Under the pieces are notes generated by a model. It saw nothing but the letters and a program-made list of their open reading frames with translations. It did not search any database and was not told the origin of the DNA. A stretch of 64,000 nucleotides of DNA. Origin: JALCSJ01 sp036788835 (GTDB lineage Bacteria; Bacillota; Negativicutes; Acidaminococcales; Acidaminococcaceae). Shown in pieces: positions 42,389-50,552 of the stretch; position 1 is the stretch's first letter, and every line of letters starts with the position of its first letter. The stretch is taken from assembly GCA_036788835.1 (NCBI GenBank), contig DAIQMR010000004.1, positions 1-64,000 of the forward strand, written 5' to 3'. Position numbers and translations under genes: made by a program.

Positions 42389-43045
42389 ATGATGCGTAAA
42401 TATAAAGCTATAATTTTTGATTTAGATGGGACGTTGTTGGATACGCTTGATGATTTGGCGGATAGTGTTAATCATATCTTAAAAAAATTTGATTATCCAC
42501 AGAGACGTAAAAAGACTATTCGCAGATTCTTAGGCAATGGGATTCAACGGCTTATGAAACTAAGCTGTCCCACCAACTTGACGGATAGTGCCGGAGAAAA
42601 GGCTTTTTTGGCTTTTAAAGAGTATTATACGGCTCACTGCCAGATTAAAACCAGGCCATATGACGAAATCATGGAATTGTTGGCAGAGTTATCGGCAAAA
42701 GGTTATAAATTAGCCATTGTTTCCAATAAGAATTATGCAGCTGTGCAAGCTCTAAATAAAACCTATTTCTCTCAATATGTGCAGGTAGCCATAGGCGAGA
42801 AACCTGGCATAAGAAAGAAGCCGGCACCGGATACGGCGCTGACTGCTTTAAAGTTATTAAACTGTACTAAAGACGAAGCCGTGTATGTAGGAGACTCGGA
42901 AGTAGACAAGGCTACCGCTGACAACACCGGCCTGGACTGCATACTGGTTTCCTGGGGCTTTAGAGATAGGTCTGAACTGCAAGCTCTCAATGCCACATAT
43001 TTAGTCGATACACCAAAGGAAATCTTACAGATGATAGAAAAATGA
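42389..43045 (+). CDS. HAD-family phosphatase, phosphoglycolate phosphatase-like
   Basis: A 218-residue HAD superfamily hydrolase of the Gph/PGPase type. Motif I is FDLDGTLLDTLDDLADSVN (about 10-28), motif II LAIVSNKN (about 107), motif III the Lys in KKPAPDTALTAL (about 143) and motif IV YVGDSEVDKATADNTG (about 165-180). The substrate may be phosphoglycolate from DNA repair or another small phosphoester. ATG 42389 has GGGAG six nt upstream; ATG 42392 is an alternative. A TATAAT lies just upstream at about 42345. Confidence 0.87.
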   Translation: MMRKYKAIIFDLDGTLLDTLDDLADSVNHILKKFDYPQRRKKTIRRFLGNGIQRLMKLSCPTNLTDSAGEKAFLAFKEYYTAHCQIKTRPYDEIMELLAELSAKGYKLAIVSNKNYAAVQALNKTYFSQYVQVAIGEKPGIRKKPAPDTALTALKLLNCTKDEAVYVGDSEVDKATADNTGLDCILVSWGFRDRSELQALNATYLVDTPKEILQMIEK

Positions 43046-43075
43046 CAGTGCTCCAGTAACGCTTTGCAAATGAAA

Positions 43076-43105
43076 AAAGCCACTCTCGAAGGAGTGGCTT
43101 TGTGT
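43076..43105. terminator. Terminator hairpin between convergent genes
   Basis: AAAGCCACTC (43076-43085) pairs perfectly with GAGTGGCTTT (43092-43101) around TCGAAG. T-rich on the plus side (TGTGTTTCTT) and on the minus side (TTTTTTCATTTG), so it can act for both the HAD gene and the pentapeptide gene. Confidence 0.85.
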
Positions 43106-43108
43106 TTC

Positions 43109-43849
43109 TTATTTTACTCTTGCCGTTTTTAAGGCCTGGACTGAGAACTTGGCGTCCTCCATATTGGCGTAGAGTAAATCCGCATTGTCCAAAGTGGCAT
43201 CTGTCAGTTCGGCCTTACTTAAATCTGCATCCCGCAAGTTGGCATAGGTCAAATTAGCATCCCGCAAAGTGGCACCCTTTAGATTAGCCTGACGCATCTT
43301 GGCATTATATAAATTAGCACTGGTTAAATTGGCATCTTTCAAAGTAGTATCGAAAAACCAGGCCTGGGCCAGGTTGGCGGCCACAAAATTAGCCATAGAG
43401 CAATTAGCATAGTCGAAAGTAGCTTCCCGCAAATCTGCCGTATACAGATTGGCAAAAGTGAGCAGGGCATGGGAAAAACTTGCACGATAGCCATGGGCAC
43501 CGTTTAAAGCAGCCCGGTTCAAGGTGGCATGGGCAAAATTAGCATTGGACAAATTGGTTCCGCTTAAATCGGCTCCTGCCAAATAAGCAGACTTCAAATT
43601 AGCTTTTATCAGGTCGGCACCTTGCAAATCGGCATTCTCCAAAACAGAGCCGGTTAAATTAGCGTAACTTAAATTAGCCCCTGCCAAATTGGCATTGGTC
43701 AAATCCTTGTCCACCAACTGAGCCCCGGACAAGTCTCCGTTAGGACAGCTGCGGGTATTTAATAATCTGCTCACATCACCCTGGTCATAGGCACAGGCAG
43801 TAGCAGTCAAAGTACAGATGTATGCTAGGATGCATAAAGTTTTTTTCAT
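43109..43849 (-). CDS. Secreted pentapeptide-repeat protein
   Basis: A 246-residue protein with a signal peptide (MKKTLCILAYICTLTATACA) followed by about 40 tandem pentapeptides of the A(D/N)LXX type from residue 35 on, for example DLTNANLAGANLSYANLTG. Such repeats fold as a right-handed square beta-helix. The DNA shows a matching 15-bp periodicity, which is coding and not a CRISPR. The start at 43849 follows GTGAGG; the ATG at 43861 is less likely. It nearly abuts the upstream HAD gene. Function unknown; export makes a gyrase-protection (Qnr-like) role unlikely. Confidence 0.85.
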   Translation of the reverse strand: MKKTLCILAYICTLTATACAYDQGDVSRLLNTRSCPNGDLSGAQLVDKDLTNANLAGANLSYANLTGSVLENADLQGADLIKANLKSAYLAGADLSGTNLSNANFAHATLNRAALNGAHGYRASFSHALLTFANLYTADLREATFDYANCSMANFVAANLAQAWFFDTTLKDANLTSANLYNAKMRQANLKGATLRDANLTYANLRDADLSKAELTDATLDNADLLYANMEDAKFSVQALKTARVK

Positions 43850-43857
43850 ATTCAGCC

Positions 43858-44544
43858 TCACTGATTAAACAAAGCTATTAATTCCCGGCCATTCTCAGGC
43901 AGTTCCCGAACCATTTTCCAGGGGTTTAAGGCGGCTAGTTCTTTTTCGCTGTAAACAGAACCGGAAAGTAATACCAAACAAGGTGCGTCAATAGCACGAG
44001 CACAGGTTATGTCGTGGGGAGTATCCCCAATTACGATTATATCACTGTTTTGTACGGTGGGATTAAAAGAAAGAATTTTCTTTTTGGCACAGGCAGCTAC
44101 ATGCTCCCGGTCATCATTAGTATCTCCGAAAGCACTAAGGTCATAATTGAAATAATTTTCAATACCAAAGTGACCCAGCTTAGCATGGGCGGCTACTACG
44201 CAATTCCCGGTCAAAAGGGCGGAAGTAAAGGCAGAACTGTCTGCCAATAACTGCAAAGCCTCTTTGACATGGGGCAATAGATGTCCCTGCTTTTCTGCTA
44301 AAGAAGCAGGTAATCTCTGGGAGTAGTCTTCAAGCAAGGAAGTCACTTCCTCATCAGAACAGTTGCCCTTAATGTCTTGAATAGCGTGTCTGGCAATATA
44401 GGAATCAGTACGCCCGGACATGCCATGGGAAAACTTAAAATTCGCAATACCGTACTGGTTTTGAATAGTGGAACGGAGGGCACTGACGCCGGCATAATTA
44501 GTCAGCAGCAAGGTGCCGTCAATATCCCATAATAAATATTTCAT
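43858..44544 (-). CDS. HAD-family hydrolase
   Basis: A 228-residue HAD hydrolase. Motif I is LLWDIDGTLLLTNYAG (about 3-18), motif II is SALLTGN (about 108-114), and motif IV is IVIGDTPHDITCARAIDAP (about 172-190). The cap region of about 85 residues is of the C1 type. It is similar in class to the HAD gene at 42389 but not a close duplicate. It is the middle gene of a leftward speD-like, HAD, pentapeptide run with 10-12 bp gaps. Substrate unknown. Confidence 0.85.
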   Translation of the reverse strand: MKYLLWDIDGTLLLTNYAGVSALRSTIQNQYGIANFKFSHGMSGRTDSYIARHAIQDIKGNCSDEEVTSLLEDYSQRLPASLAEKQGHLLPHVKEALQLLADSSAFTSALLTGNCVVAAHAKLGHFGIENYFNYDLSAFGDTNDDREHVAACAKKKILSFNPTVQNSDIIVIGDTPHDITCARAIDAPCLVLLSGSVYSEKELAALNPWKMVRELPENGRELIALFNQ

Positions 44545-44555
44545 CTTGCCTCCGA

Positions 44556-45020
44556 TTATTTCTTTTTCTTGGGTATCCGCATTAGTTTTTTCAACACGGC
44601 ACCGGCAGTTTTAGCCCTATGCATGGTGCGCATTTCTTTTCTTCTCCGGGGTTTCATATCATTAATGGAACCGAAATCCCCGCGTTTTAAAATAGTTAGT
44701 TTGGATTTGTCTGGTGCCAGTTTTTTGCGAATCAGGGCAACCAGCTCTTCCGGATTGGCTGATTCATCTACCGTAAAAATATCGGCAGCTACAAAACCCA
44801 GGTCAGGGAAAACGTGCAGGTTAATATGACCGTAATTACATGGCATCAAATAGGAGTAGGAGGTGCTGTCAGGGTCTTGATTGTAGTAAATATTGATTTC
44901 TTTCATAGTATGCCTTTTGGCGGCATCCTCTATAATCTCTTTAACGGCTTTTTTGCTTTCAATGATGTCACCGTCGCAATTGTAGAGATCCATGGCAATT
45001 TGCATTCCTTTAAACTTCAC
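44556..45020 (-). CDS. SpeD (AdoMet decarboxylase)-fold protein without pyruvoyl serine
   Basis: A 154-residue homologue of class 1B AdoMet decarboxylase. It aligns end to end with SpeD (memory of the Thermotoga enzyme), including the early YNCD, HINLHVFPDLGFVAADIFT for HLTIHTWPEYGYAAIDLFT, and the late spacing. The self-cleaving serine that becomes the pyruvoyl group is Gly64 (codon at 44829-44831), and the catalytic Cys in FTCG is Val84 (FTVD). His65 and His69 remain. Residues 126-154 add a very basic tail (RRRKE...KKKK). It cannot make the cofactor by the known mechanism, so the activity is lost or changed. A nucleic-acid or polyamine-related binding role is only speculation. Confidence 0.85.
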   Translation of the reverse strand: MKFKGMQIAMDLYNCDGDIIESKKAVKEIIEDAAKRHTMKEINIYYNQDPDSTSYSYLMPCNYGHINLHVFPDLGFVAADIFTVDESANPEELVALIRKKLAPDKSKLTILKRGDFGSINDMKPRRRKEMRTMHRAKTAGAVLKKLMRIPKKKK

Positions 45021-45134
45021 TATTTACACATCCTTTATAAAAATTTCGTAATTATTATAGCGTATTTATATGCTAACTGTCAAAATTTCTCTTCGTTTAT
45101 GATATAATAAACCATATGCAAATTGAGGTGTGAT

Positions 45135-47300
45135 ATGGAACAAGCCAATGAGCTGGAAGGACTAATTGAAAATGTAGTTTTTCAGTCAGATGATAACCGG
45201 TTTTGCGTGTTTAAGGTCAACAGCAAAGCAACCGGTATTTTTTCTGTTGTCTATAAGGGTCCTGCTCCCTGCGTAGGAGAGGAAGTCACTCTGAAAGGCA
45301 GATGGGTAGAGCATCCCCGCTTTGGCAAGCAATTCCAGGCCGGCTTTTGGCAGGCCAAGAAAATGACTACCACAGACGGCGTAGAGAGGTTCTTGGCCAG
45401 CGGAGCAATTAAAGGCATTGGCAAGGCTATGGCACACCGCATTGTGGAGCATTTCGGCAGTGAGACGATGGAGATTATGGGCAGTGACCCTTACAAATTA
45501 CAGGAGGTCAGCGGTATCGGCAAGAAAAAAGCCGAAGATATCATAGCGTCCTATGCAGCATTAAGCGATATGCGGGAATTAATGCTGTTTCTGGAAGAAC
45601 ATGGCATTAGTTCGAATTATGCTCCCAAGCTGCAGGCGGCCTACGGCAGCACAGCTATAACCAGGGTACAGAACAATCCATATTGTCTGGCCGAGGAAAT
45701 TGATGGCATCGGTTTTCGTACTGCTGATAAAATCGCTTTGGCACTAGGCTTGGATTTCAGTAACGAAGACAGGATTAAAGCGGGGCTGAACTATGCTCTG
45801 CAGCAGGCGGCTACTCAGGGACACACCTGTATTCCCGATGAATTTTTGGTGGAGTGGACAGCAGGACTCCTGCAGTTGGATCAGGGGGAAATTGGTAGTG
45901 TGTTCAACAAATTGGTACAGGCGGATTTGCTGCGTACAGAAAATTTTGGCGGACAGAGGCTGGTATACCCCGAATATTTGTACAGGGCAGAAACAGGTGT
46001 AGCTCATCGGCTATTGGCCCTGCGAGACCACGTGAATAAGCTGTGGAAAGTAAACTATCAGGATATTATAGCTAAATGGGAAGAAGACGAGAATCTGACT
46101 TTGGCAACTGAGCAAAAAGAGGCAGTGCAGGCTTCTGTGGAGCATGGCGTCTTTGTTCTGACCGGTGGTCCGGGCACAGGTAAAACCACGGTTATTAAAG
46201 GTATTATTTCCGTTTTGGCTGAGGCAGGCTGCAAGATTCTCTTGGCAGCTCCTACCGGCAGAGCGGCTAAGCGTCTGGCAGAAGCTTCGGGAGAAAGTGC
46301 TTCTACTGTGCACCGGATGCTGGAATACACGCCGGCAGGAGAAAAATCTTACTGGGGACGCAATGATGAGAACCCATTGGAAGCAGATGGGATTATTATA
46401 GATGAAGCTTCCATGCTGGATATTAGTTTGATGTATTATTTGCTGCGGGCTGTGCCTATTGGCTGCCGGTTGATTTTGGTTGGTGATGTGGACCAGCTGC
46501 CCAGTGTGGGGCCAGGTTCCGTCCTCAAAGATATTATTCGGAGCCGGGCTATGCCCATTGTCCGCCTGGAGAATGTTTTCCGTCAGGCGGAACTGAGCCC
46601 CATTGTACGCAATGCCCATAGAATTAATAACGGTCTTTTACCGGAGTTTACCGGTGAAAAAGAATTTACCTTTGTGGAATTTCCTGATGAACAGTCATCG
46701 GCAGCTTATATAGTGAATACCTGTGCCCGTTTAGCAGGGAAAGACAATTGGCAAAAAGTCCAGGTTTTAAGCCCCATGCACAAGAATGCCTGTGGCGTGC
46801 AAAACTTAAATATTATGCTTCAGAAGAAAATGAATCCCCCCAGTCCTTTGAAACACGAACTGAAAATGGGCAGTAATTTGTTCCGGGAAGGGGATAAAAT
46901 CATGCAGATTCGGAACAATTACGAAAAAGATGTTTTTAATGGGGATATTGGGCGCATTATGGAAATAAAAGGACGGCTGTTAGTGGCCTCTTTCCCTGAT
47001 AGGGCCGAGGGAGACAGAGTGACCTACGAAGGCATGGAGACGGATGATTTGCAACTGGCCTATGCCATGAGCGTGCACAAGTCTCAGGGCAGCGAGTATG
47101 CCACGGTTATTATGCCTTTGGTACCAAGCCATTTTATTCTTTTACAGCGGAATCTGTTTTATACAGGAGTGACTCGCGCCAAGGAGCAAGTTATTTTGGT
47201 GGGCAGCAAGAAGGCCATGCAAATGGCGGTCACTAACGATAAGACACGGAAACGGTACTCGCTGCTGGCCGAAAGATTACAGGATGAGCAAAACTTTTAA
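45135..47300 (+). CDS. recD2: RecD2-type SF1B DNA helicase
   Basis: A 721-residue 5'-3' helicase of the RecD2/TraA type. An N-terminal OB-like and helix-hairpin-helix region (about 1-330, with SGIGKKKAEDII and DGIGFRTADKIA) precedes the motor: Walker A GGPGTGKTTVIKG (about 344-356), motif II IIDEASMLD, DVDQLPSVGPG, FRQAELSPIV, and motif VI QGSEYATVI...FYTGVTRAKEQV. It acts in DNA repair independent of RecBC. Start at 45135 with GAGGTGTG upstream. Confidence 0.94.
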   Translation: MEQANELEGLIENVVFQSDDNRFCVFKVNSKATGIFSVVYKGPAPCVGEEVTLKGRWVEHPRFGKQFQAGFWQAKKMTTTDGVERFLASGAIKGIGKAMAHRIVEHFGSETMEIMGSDPYKLQEVSGIGKKKAEDIIASYAALSDMRELMLFLEEHGISSNYAPKLQAAYGSTAITRVQNNPYCLAEEIDGIGFRTADKIALALGLDFSNEDRIKAGLNYALQQAATQGHTCIPDEFLVEWTAGLLQLDQGEIGSVFNKLVQADLLRTENFGGQRLVYPEYLYRAETGVAHRLLALRDHVNKLWKVNYQDIIAKWEEDENLTLATEQKEAVQASVEHGVFVLTGGPGTGKTTVIKGIISVLAEAGCKILLAAPTGRAAKRLAEASGESASTVHRMLEYTPAGEKSYWGRNDENPLEADGIIIDEASMLDISLMYYLLRAVPIGCRLILVGDVDQLPSVGPGSVLKDIIRSRAMPIVRLENVFRQAELSPIVRNAHRINNGLLPEFTGEKEFTFVEFPDEQSSAAYIVNTCARLAGKDNWQKVQVLSPMHKNACGVQNLNIMLQKKMNPPSPLKHELKMGSNLFREGDKIMQIRNNYEKDVFNGDIGRIMEIKGRLLVASFPDRAEGDRVTYEGMETDDLQLAYAMSVHKSQGSEYATVIMPLVPSHFILLQRNLFYTGVTRAKEQVILVGSKKAMQMAVTNDKTRKRYSLLAERLQDEQNF

Positions 47301-47479
47301 AAGTCGCTCAGTCGGCGAGCAATTTTTTCGGCTCGTCAATGTTTGGAGTCTTAATGTAGTCTGGAAAAAAATCTCGACTGCCTTCGCTGCATATAGGTAT
47401 AAGTAAAGCGACGGCCAAATTATCCGTCAGCATTTGACTATGCTCATACACATTACTCACACTAGGAGACGTACTCATT
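47301..47479. other. Intergenic region, no recognised feature
   Basis: Between recD2 and comF. It starts AAAAGTCGCTCAGTCGGCGAGC and has a small hairpin (CGGCGAGC...GGCTCGTC, about 47314-47336). The GTCGCT/GTCGGCGA words recall parts of the intergenic stretches at 23940-24045 and 42115-42245. No coding signal or known RNA was recognised. Confidence 0.35.
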
Positions 47480-48148
47480 ATGATTCAGGAACTGTTGCAG
47501 ATAATCGTGGATATTTTTTATCCTATCAGGTGTTTAAATTGTCATAAAGAAATCGCAGACAGGGGAGTTTTATGCCCTGTCTGCGGTGCTATGTTACAGG
47601 ATGCCAGATTTTTTAGAAGGGAGGATTTTGGCTGCCCTTACCTAGACGGAATTTTTATGTTCTATCGGTACGAAAAGGCAGTGCGAGAAGCACTGCTGGA
47701 GGCCAAGTTTTATCACAAAAAAGTCTATGTGGGTCGGCTGGCAGCAGAACAGGAAAAAGTGGATTATGGTAGGTTAGCCGGAAAGTGGGCTTTGCCTGAG
47801 AATGTTCTGGTTACGCCAATTCCTACTGACAAGCAAAGAGCAAAGGCCAGAGGTTTTGATTTGCCTGAAGAAATTTTTCGTGAGTGGTGTGCTAAGAACC
47901 AGCTTGAGTGGAAGCTATGTCTCAGTAGAGTTAAGCCTTCCCAGCCACAGTATGGCCTTAATAAGCAGCAGCGTAAAGAAAATGTGGCAGGGTGCTGGGA
48001 AGTATGCCGGTCGGTCAATCGGCGTCATATCTTACTGGCGGACGATATTTTCACAACAGGGGCCACAATGAACGAAGGGGCCCGCTGTCTCAAAGAGGCA
48101 GGGGCCGCCAAAGTCTACGCCATGGCATTAGCCGGCGGCAAAACGTGA
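47480..48148 (+). CDS. comF: ComF-family phosphoribosyltransferase-like protein
   Basis: A 222-residue ComF/GntX-type protein. The N-terminal double zinc-finger CLNCHKEIADRGVLCPVC (about 18-35) is followed by a phosphoribosyltransferase-fold domain with VLVTPIPTDKQRAKARGFD and the PRPP loop ILLADDIFTTGATMNEGA (about 184-201). In naturally competent bacteria ComF is needed for DNA uptake and processing. The proximity to recD2 is suggestive but weak. Its TGA lies within a perfect palindrome shared with the next, convergent gene. Confidence 0.9.
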   Translation: MIQELLQIIVDIFYPIRCLNCHKEIADRGVLCPVCGAMLQDARFFRREDFGCPYLDGIFMFYRYEKAVREALLEAKFYHKKVYVGRLAAEQEKVDYGRLAGKWALPENVLVTPIPTDKQRAKARGFDLPEEIFREWCAKNQLEWKLCLSRVKPSQPQYGLNKQQRKENVAGCWEVCRSVNRRHILLADDIFTTGATMNEGARCLKEAGAAKVYAMALAGGKT

Positions 48149-48161
48149 CAGCTGTCACGTT
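48142..48161. terminator. 20-bp perfect palindrome spanning two convergent stops
   Basis: AACGTGACAGCTGTCACGTT (48142-48161) contains the comF TGA (48146-48148) and reaches the HD-GYP stop on the minus strand. A T-rich run (TATTTCTTCTTTT) follows on the plus strand. Member of the GTGACA family, placed as a bidirectional terminator. Confidence 0.75.
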
Positions 48162-48765
48162 ATTTCTTCTTTTCAGTTGTTAACGAACTTAGAAATGCGC
48201 TGACAACTTCCGGGTCAAACATCGTCCCAGACAGATTGCGCAATTCTTTGGCTGCCAGAGCATGGCTTTTGGCCCAGTTCTGGGTGCAGGGATTCAAGGT
48301 TCTGTCGTAGTAATTGGCTACAGCCACAATTCTGGAACCCAGAGGAATATTTACGCCTTTTAGCCTTTGGGGATAACCGGTACCATCCCAGTTTTCATGA
48401 TGATGGAGGATTATCTTAATCACATGGCTGAACTCAGGCAGATTTTCCAGCATACTAAAACCGGCTAAACAGTGCCGCTTATAAATAGCTTTTTCCCTAA
48501 TATTAAAATAGGGATACTTAGCTAAAATATAATTAGGCACCGCCAAATGACCAATGTCGTGGAGCAGGGCTCCTGTTTTAATACAGGCAACTTCACGCAA
48601 AGGCAATCCCATCTTGGCCGCGATACTCACAGAGTAATTGGCTACTTGCTGGCTGTGCATACAAAGTCCGTTATTCTTTTTCTCTAATATCTTTAAAAAG
48701 AACTCCACTATCTCTTGTGATTCATGATCCGTAGGGAATTCTAAAAATTGTGGAATAGCTAACAT
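48160..48765 (-). CDS. HD-GYP domain phosphohydrolase
   Basis: A 201-residue protein made almost wholly of one HD-GYP domain. HSQQVANYS (about 37), LLHDIGHLAVPNYIL (about 67-81) and the defining HHHENWDGTGYPQRLKG (about 120-136) are present, then VAVANYYDRTLNP. HD-GYP proteins hydrolyse c-di-GMP or related cyclic dinucleotides. No sensor or receiver domain is fused. The context gives no target; c-di-GMP versus other cyclic nucleotide specificity cannot be read. Confidence 0.88.
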   Translation of the reverse strand: MLAIPQFLEFPTDHESQEIVEFFLKILEKKNNGLCMHSQQVANYSVSIAAKMGLPLREVACIKTGALLHDIGHLAVPNYILAKYPYFNIREKAIYKRHCLAGFSMLENLPEFSHVIKIILHHHENWDGTGYPQRLKGVNIPLGSRIVAVANYYDRTLNPCTQNWAKSHALAAKELRNLSGTMFDPEVVSAFLSSLTTEKKK

Positions 48766-48856
48766 AAACGTACCTTCACTTACAAAGAAATTAAATGATT
48801 AACATGGTGATTAATAGTATACTATAAAATGTGCCTTTTGTGTGAAGTTTTTTTAG

Positions 48857-48885
48857 TTGCTAAAAATTAATTATGCACTTATAAT
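48857..48885 (+). promoter_or_regulatory. Strong sigma-70-type promoter for a structured RNA
   Basis: TTGCTA (48857-48862), a 17-bp spacer and a consensus TATAAT (48880-48885). The predicted start near 48892 immediately precedes the 5' strand of the RNA's closing helix (48895). Confidence 0.75.
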
Positions 48886-48891
48886 ATAGAA

Positions 48892-49108
48892 ATAAACAAC
48901 TTGGGTCTGTGGTTGCAAGTCGATGCCAGTTGCAGGCAAAACGATCCACGTAAGCAATTGGAACAATTGTGAGCACGGTGCAGCTTAGAAGTAAGACCTG
49001 CCGCCTTAGGGCGAGAGGAGTAGTAGTGGGGAGCCAAGGCTTAGGAGCGAACCTTCCGGCAGGCGAGTGTGGGGACGAAGACCAGGTCAGCTAAGTTGTT
49101 TTTTATTA
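48892..49108 (+). ncRNA. Structured non-coding RNA of about 210 nt, candidate 6S RNA
   Basis: Gene-free, GC-richer segment between a consensus promoter and a T-tract. The ends pair: AACAACTT (48895-48902) with AAGTTGTT (49093-49100), followed by TTTTATTATTTTTG. GGTCT (48904 region) can pair with AGACC (49079 region). Inside, CCTGCCG (48993 on) pairs with CGGCAGG (49058 on), and CGCC-TTAG-GGCG forms a small hairpin. Size, a long terminal helix running into a U-tract and the strong promoter fit 6S RNA, and GTGAGCACGGTGCAGCTTAG faintly resembles its core. A long leader of the ABC transporter is the alternative. Identity is uncertain; that it is a structured RNA is more secure. Confidence 0.6.
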
Positions 49109-49152
49109 TTTTTGTTTGAATTTTTAAAGAAAACATCTATGAAGAGGAAAGA

Positions 49153-49818
49153 GTGGTTGCGAACTTGGACTGGGAATTAATTAAAGAATCTGTGCCTTTA
49201 CTTCTCACCGGAGCAGTGGTCACAGTAGAGATTACGGCTATCAGCGTTGGCCTGGGTCTCTTAATCGGTATGATTGTAGGTATTGCCCGGTTATGCAATG
49301 TTAAGCCCATACGGCTTATTTCCGGGGCTTATGTGGACTGTATCAGGGGTACGCCTCTCTTGGTTCAGATTTTCATCGTGTATTTTGCCTTGCCGGCGGT
49401 AACAGGAACCAGAATCAATCCCTTTGTAGCGGCAGTAGTTGCCTGCTCTATCAATAGCGGCGCCTATGTGGCTGAGATTTTCCGGGGCGGCATCCAATCT
49501 ATAGATATAGGGCAGATGGAAGCAGGCCGTTCCCTGGGACTGAATTGGGGTCAGACTATGCGCTATATTATCATGCCACAGGCCTTTAAGAGAATTATTC
49601 CGCCTCTGGGTAATGAATTCATAGCCATGTTGAAGGATTCCTCTCTGGTGTCAGTTATCGGTTTCGAAGAGTTGACCAGAAGAGGGCAGCTGATTATTGC
49701 CCGCACATATGCTTCCTTTGAAATTTGGACGGCGGTAGCAATCATTTACTTAATTATGACTCTGACCATATCACGTTTTGTGGCATATCTAGAAGATCGG
49801 TATAGGACAACAAAATGA
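49153..49818 (+). CDS. Polar amino-acid ABC transporter permease
   Basis: A 221-residue HisM/GlnP-type permease with about five membrane helices. LLLTGAVVTVEITAISVGLGLLIGM opens the protein, and the EAA loop EAGRSLGLNWGQTMRYIIMPQAFKRIIPPLGNEF (about 116-149) contacts the ATPase. Start is GTG 49153 after GAGGAAA. The stop overlaps the ATPase start by 4 bp. No periplasmic/lipoprotein binding component is in the operon, so it must be encoded elsewhere. Confidence 0.92.
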   Translation: MVANLDWELIKESVPLLLTGAVVTVEITAISVGLGLLIGMIVGIARLCNVKPIRLISGAYVDCIRGTPLLVQIFIVYFALPAVTGTRINPFVAAVVACSINSGAYVAEIFRGGIQSIDIGQMEAGRSLGLNWGQTMRYIIMPQAFKRIIPPLGNEFIAMLKDSSLVSVIGFEELTRRGQLIIARTYASFEIWTAVAIIYLIMTLTISRFVAYLEDRYRTTK

Positions 49819-50534
49819 TTAAAATAAAAAAATTAACAAAAAATTTTGGAGATGTACATGTCTTAAAAGGTATTGATATGGACGTGGCGGACCAGGAAGT
49901 GGTAGTAATTATCGGCCCTTCCGGCAGCGGCAAAAGCACTCTGCTCCGGTGTATAAACTACTTGGAAGAACCTTCCGGGGGTACCATTGAAGTAGATGGC
50001 ATTACCTTAAACGGTGAGGCCAATATTAATGCTGTACGCCGGGAAATTGGCATGGTGTTTCAACGCTTTAACCTATTCCCCCATATGACCGTACTGGAGA
50101 ATCTCAAGCTGGCGCCTATGAAAGTCCGTAACGCCAGTGCCAAGGAAGCTACAGATACTGCTATGCAGCTGTTGAAAAAGGTTGGCTTGGAAGAGAAAGC
50201 CACTTCTTTCCCGGAGCAGCTTAGCGGCGGTCAGCAACAGCGTGTGGCTATTGCCAGAGCTTTAGCCATGCATCCGAAAGCTATGCTTTTTGATGAACCA
50301 ACCTCTGCTTTGGATCCGGAAATGATTAAAGAAGTTCTGGATGTTATGAAGCAGCTGGCCAAGGAAGGCATGACTATGGTGGTTGTTACCCATGAAATGG
50401 GTTTTGCCCGGGAAGTTGGGGACAGGGTGGTATTTGTAGACGACGGACGGATATTGGAAGAGGCCAAGCCGGACGATTTCTTTGACCATCCGCAAAACGA
50501 CAGGGCCAAGCTCTTCTTGTCCAAGATACTATAA
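49815..50534 (+). CDS. Polar amino-acid ABC transporter ATP-binding protein (GlnQ-like)
   Basis: A 239-residue ATPase with Walker A GPSGSGKSTLLR (about 34-45), Q-loop FQRFNLFPHM, signature LSGGQQQRVAIARAL (about 133-147), Walker B MLFDEPTSALDPEM and the switch His in VVTHEMGF. It matches the GlnQ/HisP subgroup for glutamine, histidine, arginine or cystine uptake. Pairs with the preceding permease. A long hairpin follows at 50553-50646. Confidence 0.94.
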   Translation: MIKIKKLTKNFGDVHVLKGIDMDVADQEVVVIIGPSGSGKSTLLRCINYLEEPSGGTIEVDGITLNGEANINAVRREIGMVFQRFNLFPHMTVLENLKLAPMKVRNASAKEATDTAMQLLKKVGLEEKATSFPEQLSGGQQQRVAIARALAMHPKAMLFDEPTSALDPEMIKEVLDVMKQLAKEGMTMVVVTHEMGFAREVGDRVVFVDDGRILEEAKPDDFFDHPQNDRAKLFLSKIL

Positions 50535-50552
50535 AGGGAAAGACAGCTATAG

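Noticed and set aside
43109..43849. Non-coding tandem repeat or CRISPR suggested by 15-bp periodicity
   Set aside because: It is explained by pentapeptide coding repeats in an intact exported protein.
48892..49108. Cobalamin, lysine or T-box leader, or SRP RNA
   Set aside because: None of their conserved cores is present; ACCAGGTCAG alone is not enough for SRP RNA, and the ends pair as in a free-standing RNA.
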